A stretch of 64,000 nucleotides of DNA from Saccopteryx bilineata. Taxonomy: Eukaryota > Chordata > Mammalia > Chiroptera > Emballonuridae. The DNA is taken from the NCBI RefSeq assembly GCF_036850765.1, contig NC_089490.1:126136522-126200521 (forward strand), read 5' to 3'. Below the pieces are notes generated by a model, which did no database searches, was not told the origin of the DNA, and was given only the letters and a program-made list of their open reading frames with translations. Below are positions 55,611 to 64,000 of the stretch, in pieces. The position numbers and the translations under genes were made by a program. The stretch's first letter is position 1. The number at the start of each line of letters is the position of its first letter.

Positions 55611-57529
55611 GATAGACCCTAAAACATGTCAAGAAGCTAAAAATGGTATCAATTTTCTACTATAGGTGTGTTGACATTTGAGAAATTTAATCTGGAATTA
55701 TTTTTTTAGGAATACATTATATAGTAATACATTATATTTTATATTGGGACTTTAACATGCTTCTAAAATCTAATGTTGCAATGGGGTACCTCTGGGAAAT
55801 AATTTTTATTATAGCCTGTCACAGGATTGTTAAGAATTGAAAGGTGATAATTACATGGCCTAACTCAATTTATTGTAATAAATAATGGTAGGAAAATTAT
55901 CTTATACATGTACTCTTAGTAAGTATAAATGGAATGCAATTGAATTAATTGGGCAAAAATTAAATTTAAAAAGTATATGAAAATAAAAGGGAATATTTAA
56001 AAATTTTGGTAACATATTTCCTGAGAATATTCAGAATACAGAATAAGGACTAAGGAAGGTTAAACTTGAACAAAATCATTTGATTCTTAGAATATTAGGA
56101 GAAATGTATTTTCCACCTTATGACTAGCTTCATACTAAGCCAGTCACACAAAGGCCATGAAAATACTTAAAAAGGAAGAATTTATCCTTGAATCTTCTTT
56201 CTCATCTCAAAATAGAGAAGAGAAGGGGACAGTCCTGATATTTTCAATCCAGTAGTGTGGCTATATTCAACTCAGAAAGTCGATCTCTTTTGACATGTCA
56301 GTCATCATTTGGTTTTATAATACATCATAGAAATACCAGTGTATAGAATGTACAGGTAATCCCATAAAAAATAGAGAAATTTATTCTCTTTCAGTATTTT
56401 AGATGTCCATGGGCTATTGTGTATCTCCTGACACATAACCTCAAAAAGTGTGGAATTGAACTCTATTTTTTCTATACTTGTTATTATCAGAGCTTCTGTT
56501 TGAACTTGTGAAAAACATTTTAAAACTATGGTTTACAGACAAATTTAAGTTGATTGGTAACATTTAAAAGAACTACAAGGGAATAATAAGAAATGTTTTG
56601 CGTTCCTAGGTTCCAGAAATATTCAGAATACATTAGATTAGCACTATGGAGATGTGTAGTTTATGTTATAAAATGCCTGCAGGATTAAAAAAAAGAGGAA
56701 AAAGAGATTTTTTACTTATTTTACATTCTCCTTGTTAGAATAAATTAGGACAATTTAGGATTGATGTAACTGAATGCTGAATGTCTTAAAAGGGAGCAGT
56801 GGCAAAGGCTTTCTTAATATTTGGTCTAACAGTTTCATAGATTACCAATATGATATCCACTTTGAATTTCTTCTGAGGAAATGGATGTTTTCTAGGCTTT
56901 TTCTTGCCTTTAGCCTTATCTGTGACATTTCTCTGAAGGGTATTCTCTAACTGGGTCCACTTGCCTGTGTTGTACACTGCAGTGCTAGCATCAGCGTTAG
57001 AGATTATACAAAAAGGTGTGTGAAGAGTTCAGTTGCATACTTCCACGTGGCTGGAGAACAGGAATGGAATTTCATCATTAAAGTTTAATTAGATATCAAT
57101 TCACTGCAAAATACAGTTCATTTTTAGGGCCCAGATCCTGACAAACTAGAGAAATGCTGATCAAAAGAGCCCATCAGAATCTATAGCTGGTTGGGACCTC
57201 ATGATATTGTATTTTAACCCTGTAGTTTTTACTTGTGAATATTCAAGGCCAGTTTTATCACAGTGAGTACAGAAGTTTTATCACAGTGGGTACTATCAGA
57301 ATAGTATAAAAGCTATTCTTTTTTTAAAGAAGGATGTTGGCAATGGTATTTAAATCACAAACTATGTAATAGCTTTTATCAGAGGCACATCTTTCAAATG
57401 GTTTCGATGCCGCCTCAGATCTCAGTGTATAGTTATAAAAATTTGGCAGGAGTAACTCTCAGATGCCTGAGCAAGGGAGCTCACTCAATCTCCCTGGTTG
57501 GTTTTAAAATTCACATATGTATACCTACA

Positions 57530-57850
57530 CATATGGCAATAACAAAAATGCTTTTCTTTCTTTCTTGGTCTGTTCCAGCATGGTCAGGTGCTGGTGAAGG
57601 ACCCCTTCTTGGCTTGCAGAGGGCCATTGTCTCATTGGGCACTCACATAGCCTTTCAACCATGCATGTGCTTTGAGAAAGGGAGAGAACTCTCTTCTTTC
57701 AATGAGGCCACCAATCCCATCAGATTAGGATCTGATCCTTATGACTTCTTAAATTACCTCTTAAAAGCTCATCTCCAAATTCAGCCATTTAGGAGGTTAG
57801 GGCTTAAACATATGCATTGAGGGGGGCACAATTCAGTCCATGGCACTTTG
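57530..57850 (-). mobile_element. MaLR (MST/MLT1-type) LTR fragment
   Basis: The minus strand starts TGCCATGGACTGAATTGTGC at about 57842, then TGCATATGTTTAAGCCCTAA, AAGAGGTAATTTAAGAAGTC and CTCTGCAAGCCAAGAAGGGG, following the MaLR LTR order. Confidence 0.75.
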
Positions 57851-57888
57851 AGTGAGGGTTATAACTTCATACATCCTCCTCCATGGTT

Positions 57889-58263
57889 ATTTTTTTTTTT
57901 GTACTTTTCTGAAGTGAGAAGCAGAGAAGCAGAGAGATAGACTTCCACATGCACCAACCAGGATCTACCTGGCATGCCCACCAGGGGGGTGATGCTCTGC
58001 CCATCTGGGGTGTTGCTCCATTGCAACCGGAGCCATTCTAGCATATGAGGTGGAGGCCATGGAACCATCCACAGCACCGGGGCCAACTTTGCTCCCCTGG
58101 AGCCTTGGCTGTGGGAGGGGAAGGAAGAGATAGAGAGGAAGGAGGGAAGGAAGGATGGAGAAGCAGATGGGTGCTTCTCCTGTGGGTACTCTGACCAGGA
58201 ATTGAACCCGGGACTTCCACATGCCGGGCTGACACTCTACTGCTGAGCCGACCAGCCAGGGCC
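57889..58263 (-). mobile_element. Long bat tRNA-SINE, copy 10
   Basis: Full length with a perfect 14-bp TSD CCTCCTCCATGGTT (57875-57888 and 58264-58277). The body is relatively diverged (GTGATGCTCTGCCCATCTGG), so the insertion is not among the youngest. Confidence 0.94.
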
Positions 58264-59558
58264 CCTCCTCCATGGTTCTTAAGCGCATTCATCCACTTAT
58301 TTACAAAGGCTCCATGGTTTTTATGGAGCCACTGGAAGCCTGAATGTTTCTGGCGAGAAGTCTGAGCCAGTAAGCAGGCACCTGATTGTGCGATGTAGTG
58401 ATGTGGCTCTGTGCTCACACCAGAAGTGAGACATATGGAGGAGGTTGTGTTTACTGCATTTATGGATTGCTGCTTTTGTCAAATTTCTGTAAAAATAAAA
58501 CGGTGAATTCAGCTAGTGAAAACAAGTCTAAGGGACAGCACTTAGGCATTTCCACCATTAGTAAATCTCTGCCTTCCTTTACCACTCCAAGAGTGGCTTG
58601 CTGTCGGGGTCTAGCTAGATGACACACACCTTGGCTCCTGAGGAAAGGAAATAAGTGTGGTTGGCTCAGATTGGGGGATGCTTAGATTTTCAGCAATTCA
58701 AGGAGCCCTCTGTCCTCTGAGGGGCCGTGATTTCATGCATAGTGTTTTTAGAACTCAAGGGAAGCCACCTCTCAGGTCTTCTTTATAATATGCAGCCACT
58801 GTTTTTGTTTTTGATGATTCTGAAAATGAGAGTCATACTCTTGGTTTTGTGGAATGGGTTAGAATTAACCTCTGGGGTGTTCCCACTTTAGGCCTCTGGC
58901 TATAACATCGTGTAGTGGGAGACTGCATCTCCTTGGAAGCTAACCCCTTTGACAGGCTTTCAAGGGCTTCTGATAGGATCCTGCTTACAAATTCCCAACT
59001 GGGCTTTGCTTTGCTCTATCAAAGTGCTCCGCAAACCCAAACCATTTCAGAAGGAAAGAAAAGAGAAGACAGACTAGACCTGTCCAATATGCCTCTTTAA
59101 AAACTGGTCCAATCCCAGTTCTAAAATGAGTAGCATACAAAGGCATGGCATTCCACAGTCACCCTGTAATATCTGTGGTTTGATTTTTGAGCTTGTTTAA
59201 TGGACATATCCTCTGCCCAACAGTCATGAGTGTCCTTTAGGGCTGTGCTTCCTGGGTGCTGGCAAATGTCCACATGAGTGGACATTAGAAAGCACAGGAC
59301 TTGTTCATAAATAAGCATTCTCAAGTTCTGCTGAAGAAGTTCTTTTGGAGCCCACTTCTGTTGTGGCAGAAATAAGCAGGTCCCCACCTGGCTGGGAGTG
59401 CTGGGGAGCAGCGAGGCTGCGAGGAGGCTTGTGCATGCTGTTAGGAGGCTTTGGATGCTGTTTTAGTGGCATCTCACTCAGCTCTTGTTTTGAATCTGTT
59501 TGTGTCAGCAGTCATTGTAATGAGCCACAAAAACCCCCTGTAAGAGAGGTCACTGTCA

Positions 59559-59935
59559 GCCCTGGCCGGTTGGCTCAGCGGTAGAGCGTCAGCCTAGCGT
59601 GCGGAGGACCCGGATTCGATTCCCGGCCAGGGCACACAGGAGAAGCGCCCATTTGCTTCTCCACCCCTCCGCCGCGCTTTCCTCTCTGTCTCTCTCTTCC
59701 CCTCCCGCAGCCAAGGCTCCATTGGAGCAAAGATGGCCCGGGCACTGGGGATGGCTCTGTGGCCTCTGCCTCAGGCGCTAGAGTGGCTCTGGTCGCAACA
59801 TGGCGACGCCCAGGATGGGCAGAGCATCGCCCCTGGTGGGCGTGCCGGGTGGATCCCGGTCGGGCGCATGCGGGAGTCTGTCTGACTGTCTCTCCCTGTT
59901 TCCAGCTTCAGAAAAATGAAAAAAAAAAAAAAAAA
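59559..59935 (+). mobile_element. Long bat tRNA-SINE, copy 11 (GCGCGG subgroup)
   Basis: Full length with near-consensus pol III boxes and an A19-class tail. Perfect 17-bp TSD AAGAGAGGTCACTGTCA (59542-59558 and 59936-59952). It is among the youngest insertions in the window. Confidence 0.96.
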
Positions 59936-59952
59936 AAGAGAGGTCACTGTCA

Positions 59953-60700
59953 AGGCCTCTTGCGGGTGGAAGGTAGTGGCAAGTGACAAGAAAAGAGGAA
60001 TCGCGACTATGTTAGCCCCGACTCTGACTAGGGAGAGAATTTTCGCTTTATTACTGGGGCGGGGGGGGGGGGGGGGGAACACTAAGACAAAAGGGAACGC
60101 TTTCCAGCTCCTACAGTATCAGGTGTGGCACGCACCGCAGGCTATTAGGCGCAGGCTGAGCTTTATCTCACATTTAGCTGTGCCAGGAAAGCGAGGAAGG
60201 AAGCCTTTCCAAGATAAGGGGAACAGCGTTTCAGTCTTGATGGTTTTGTTGGAGGGCGGAAGGTCCTGCTCAATTAGGGAGGATACAGCAGGACGATCCC
60301 CGTCCCGGGAAAGGGTGGGGCAGCCGAGGCAGTGAAGGAGCAGACCAGGACTCGCGCGGTGCATACATTATAATCAATGAAAGGCATTACTCCGTGACTG
60401 CGTGCAGCTCCAAGACAGAGCGGGACCATTTCGGTTTACACGTTTGGTTCAATAAGTTTATTTCTGAACCAGAGGGATCAAACTCACGCAGGTTGATCAA
60501 ACTCATGTCTCATAATTTTTCCGTGAACAAGTTGTTTGGGATGGCTATTAAAGGGTTTTGATCGGAGTTAAGAGCTTCGAGAGGGAATACAGTTTTAACA
60601 GTGAACATAGGGTGACCGTTTAACTATTGTGTTATAGAACCCTCAATAAATAATTCTCATTCAGTCACCAAATCTTGTGCGTCACAAATTTTTCCACCTT
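59953..60700. other. GC-rich unexplained block with a G17 run
   Basis: It is markedly more CpG-rich than the surrounding intron and contains a G17 run (60061-60077). Minus-strand AATAAAGCG is followed by a CT-rich stretch; plus-strand CAATAAATAATTCTC lies near 60642. The composition and possible poly-A signals would suit a solo LTR of an unplaced family, but I could not find matching TG...CA ends with a TSD. No protein-coding potential is evident. Confidence 0.35.
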
Positions 60701-61492
60701 GAGACCTCCCTGAAGCCTCGCTCCCCTTTTCCCTGTCCTCACACACACATCACAAAAAGCTCAGTGTCCAGCTAACCCGTGTTGCCATGGAAAGAAGAGG
60801 AGAGACGCTGGAGAGGCTGCAGGCTGCTTGGGGACACTGACCTCCTCATGTCGAAAAGGAAAAAACACTTTTCAAAGGAGAAATATTATATATTCCTTAA
60901 CGTTCCATTATATCCTGTTTTTTTTTTTCCTTTTTCTTTTTGTAAAAAGTACTCTCAATTAGAAAGCCACTTGATAATATTTTTTAAAGGCTGACCAGGA
61001 TGGTTCTGTCATTTATACTCCTGTTATAATGTTATGTAATTGAATGTACGTATATCGATTTACTGTATAACTGCTATATACTGTACTATTTCATACATTT
61101 TTATTTATTGTACTATTTCAGATATATGTACCAGGAGTATTAATATACAATTATCTCTGCAGTCATTTCTAAAGAGGAACCTAATTTGAGAACCTACTTA
61201 ATTATGGCTAAGTAACAAAATCCAGCCTATAATTATACCCTTGGAGTAGAATAAATCCACATTTATATGAGTCCTTTCCCTCTGAGGGACTTGAAAAATC
61301 CAAAAGTGAAATAAACTTTAGGAGCAGTTATACGCCTCCTGTTGATTCAGGAGACACGCAGGAAGACAATCTTTGTTTCTCCGATGCTCTTTGGAAATGG
61401 GTTATTTTGAGAAAGAAGTATGTGTAGAACTTATTGATGATTCATTTCTGAGAAGTCACCATGAGAGTTAGTTTGGTGGTTGATAAGAAATA

Positions 61493-62087
61493 CAGTGTGT
61501 CCGTAAAGTCATGGTGCACTTTTGACCGGTCACAGGAAAGCAACAAAAGAGATAGAAATGTGAAATCTGCACCAAATAAAAGGAAAATTCTCCCAGTTTC
61601 ATACCTATTCAGTGCAGTTCGATGTGGGCTCACACACAGATTTTTTAGGGCTCTTTAGGTATCTATCCCATATAGCCTCTACAGACTCGTCACTGACTGA
61701 TGGCCTACCAGAACGGGGTTTCTCCACCAAACTGCCAGTTTCCTTCAACTGCTTATCCCACTGAGTAATGTTATTCCTATGTGGTGCGCTTTGTTATAAA
61801 CATGCTGATATTCACGTTGCACTTTGGTCATGGATTCGAATTTAGCGAGCCACAGAACACACTGAACTTTCCTCTGTACTGTCCATATCTCGACTGGCAT
61901 GGCCGTGGGCTGCTCCGCTGTATACACAGTGTTACGTCATCATCTGCGCATGCGCACATGCTGCCACATCATCCTACAGAAACTGGGAGGGTTTTCCTCT
62001 TATTTGGTGCAGATTTCACATTTCTGTCGTCTTTTGTTGCTTTCCTGTGACCGGTCAAAAGTGTACCATGACTTTACGGACACATTG
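61493..62087 (-). mobile_element. Deleted Tc1/mariner-superfamily transposon with 108-bp inverted repeats
   Basis: The element is 595 bp, flanked by TA on both sides (61491-61492 and 62088-62089). Its ends are long inverted repeats, 61493-61600 and 61979-62087, differing at only about ten positions and beginning CAGTGTGTCCGTAAAGTC / reverse complement. Between them the minus strand encodes the N-terminal DNA-binding part of a transposase. Confidence 0.9.
61625..61927 (-). pseudogene. Mariner-like transposase N-terminal remnant
   Basis: The minus-strand frame from 61927 reads MYTAEQPTAM... then VLWLAKFESMTKVQREYQHV, the typical first helix-turn-helix of an IS630/Tc1-mariner transposase. A frameshift near 61790 moves the homology to another frame, which carries the GSLVEKPRSGRP linker between the two helix-turn-helix motifs. 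The catalytic DDE/D domain is absent, so this is an internally deleted, non-autonomous copy. Confidence 0.8.
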
Positions 62088-62589
62088 TAGAAGAGAACCC
62101 TGTAAAAGGAAGATACTTACTAGTAAGACAAAAACTTTTCACTGTTTAAGCAGTTTCCCTTTGTCTTTACCTATGTCAGTCCAGTGCCCCCCAGGAGCCC
62201 AGTGTCTGGGAGAAGACACACGTACACTTAACTACACACAGTTTATAACACCAAGTGCAAAAGTGGTGCCCTAAAGAAAATAGCACAATGGAGGATGTAA
62301 TTAATCTTGTCTGGAGAGGATCAGAAAAGGGGAGCAGGATTGAAATTGTAGGAGGGGCTACAGCATTGGAATAAAACAAATATGGTTGGACTCCTGGGTT
62401 TACCAATTCGTAGCTATTTTCAAAAATTTTTGGTTATGATTTTTATGTTTATTGTGTGTGTGAATAAATATGGAAAATTCTATTATTTTTTAATTATGAA
62501 AGTTTCTAAGTCTATAATAAGCTATACAGAGAATAAGAAAACAACCTCTCACTTATACACTTGTTTGACAAGTAATATTTTGTCACAAT

Positions 62590-63650
62590 TTTTTTTTAAA
62601 GAAAACATTACATCAAAGTTGCCTGTTTCCTTTCTCAATCACATTGTTCTATCCTACTCTCCTTCTCTGGAGGTAGCTACTATCCTGGATTTGGTATTTA
62701 TCATGCCTGTGCACATTTCCATACTTTTTGATATATATTCATAGCCAATAACTGATACAATTTTATATGTTTTAAATTGCATATAAATAATAGCATAATA
62801 TTTTTCCTCAACATTGTTTTAAAGATTTATTTATAATAGTACATAAATACCATTCACTCATTTTTGCTATACTATACTTCATTATAGAAATATAGGTTTA
62901 TATAGCAATTAATTTATTCTCTTGATGAAAATTTAGGTTGTATTCAAAGATTTTTTTTCTTTTGCAACTACAAACAGTTTTGCAGTGGACATTCTGTTCC
63001 ATGGCTCCCTGTGCACATATTTCAAAGTTTCTTTAGGGTATATTTCTAAGATTTTATTATTGCGTAATGAGTGATAAACAGTTTCAACTTGCTAGATTTT
63101 GATAAATCAGTACAACAATGTGGTACTAATTTATACTCCCACCAATAATAAATCAGAGATCTCACCAATCTATATACTTACCAACATTTGTAATGTCAAA
63201 CAATTTTAATTTTTGCCTATTTTATTTGTGTGCAATGATGCCTTATTTTAATTTATGCTTTTTATTACTACTCAGGTTGAACATATTTTATATGTTTATT
63301 GGCCATTTTATTGTTGTCTTCCATTTATTCAACAAATATTTTCTATCAGATGTTTATATCATTGATTTATAAGATTTGTTGTCTTTGTTACCTAACTTTT
63401 GTGGTTTGGGGTACTGCAAATATCTTCTCTTAGTTGGTACCATGTCTTTTACTTTTTGTTTATGGTGATTTTGTTGTGAAAAAGATCTAATTTTAATGTA
63501 TATTTATATTTATTAACCTTTTTCTGGTATGTGCTTTGATATGTTTTAAAATAATCTCTCCCCACTCCAAGGTCATAAAATATTTTCTATATCATTTTCT
63601 AAAAGTGTTGACAGTTTTTGCTTTTGTTCTTATATTTTTAATCTAAGTGG
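62590..63650 (-). mobile_element. Old L1 3'-region fragment
   Basis: In plus orientation the reverse complement of an old L1 is seen: TTATTCTCTTGATGAAAATTT, CTCCCACCAATAATAAATCA, then TATATGTTTATTGGCCATTT. It is AT-rich, heavily diverged and without an open frame. Confidence 0.7.
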
Positions 63651-64000
63651 ACTAATTTTTGGCATATGATGTGAGGTAGTGTCCGGTTTTTTTTTTTTTT
63701 AAGGACTGTTAATTGTTTTAGTATCAGTTAATAATAAATCAGTCCTTTATATACTGAACCGCTATGTCCATTTATCATCTGTCACATTTGCATATTAGAT
63801 TTGAGGATTGTGTCTGTGATTCTCTTTAATTTAATCGTTTTGTCTATCATTGTGCTAATATCATATTGTCTAATAATACACAAAAGTTGATAAAATAACC
63901 CCGTGTTCTCATTACCCAGCTTCAGTAATTATTAACTTATGATCAATCTTGCTTCACTTACATTGTTCCATGCTCCATCTGTACTTCTACACTACACACT

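Larger units (their letters stand above)
51143..64000 (+). other. SSPN: SSPN intron 1 (5' part, runs off the window)
   Basis: It begins with the donor GTAAGC and continues to the window end without any sequence resembling SSPN exon 2, whose next residues should form the second transmembrane helix. Stretches not listed as separate features (51143-51834, 52391-53324, 53531-57529, 58278-59541, 60701-61490, 62090-62589, 63651-64000) show no gene or repeat I can name. Confidence 0.85.

Noticed and set aside
56786..56977. 63-codon Lys-rich minus-strand ORF
   Set aside because: Looked ribosomal-protein-like at first glance, but I cannot match it to any family and there is no sign of a retroposed cDNA (poly-A, TSD).

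Overview
The window is vertebrate nuclear DNA from a mammal, most likely a bat. It has one recognisable host coding exon in 64 kb, very low coding density, ordinary mammalian fossils (MIR, L2, MLT1/MaLR, old L1), and several tRNA-headed SINE families that I associate with bats. The long (about 365-395 bp) SINE with a tRNA-like head and an extended body resembles SINEs I recall from horseshoe and leaf-nosed bats (rhinolophoids) more than the short Ves SINE of vesper bats. That placement rests on memory, not on a search. There is no sign of bacterial or plasmid DNA.

Left edge (1-3.7 kb): the 5' part of a class III (ERV-L-like) endogenous retrovirus on the minus strand. Its protease-RT-RNase H frame is open, without any stop, from about 1699 to the window edge. 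It follows gag in the same frame across a single UAG. Gag itself has about three frameshifts and begins with two hydrophobic segments and a long coiled coil.

4-40 kb: non-coding DNA full of repeats. It holds ten long tRNA-SINEs, mostly with target-site duplications (TSDs) I could read directly, and members of two other tRNA-SINE families. It also holds two near-identical 330-bp hAT elements (one nested in an older hAT fossil), old L1, L2, MIR and MLT1 pieces, and microsatellites.

40.3-48.1 kb: a complete L1 retrotransposon on the minus strand, about 7.8 kb with a 10-bp TSD. It has an intact ORF1, an ORF2 with every catalytic endonuclease and RT residue I could check but two C-terminal frameshifts, and a 2.4-kb 5' UTR containing about 2.5 tandem units of roughly 240 bp.

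50.5-64 kb: a CpG-rich promoter and coding exon 1 of SSPN (sarcospan, dystrophin-glycoprotein complex) on the plus strand. It encodes residues 1-92 and ends at a clean splice donor. The rest of the window is the start of SSPN intron 1, which carries two more SINEs, a MaLR LTR, MIRs, a deleted Tc1/mariner element with 108-bp terminal inverted repeats, an unexplained GC-rich block near 60 kb and an old L1 fragment.

No new multi-gene system is visible. The objects most worth following up are the ERV-L (open pol, in-frame UAG, membrane-type Gag N-terminus), the L1 with its monomeric promoter 2.8 kb upstream of SSPN, and the mariner element.
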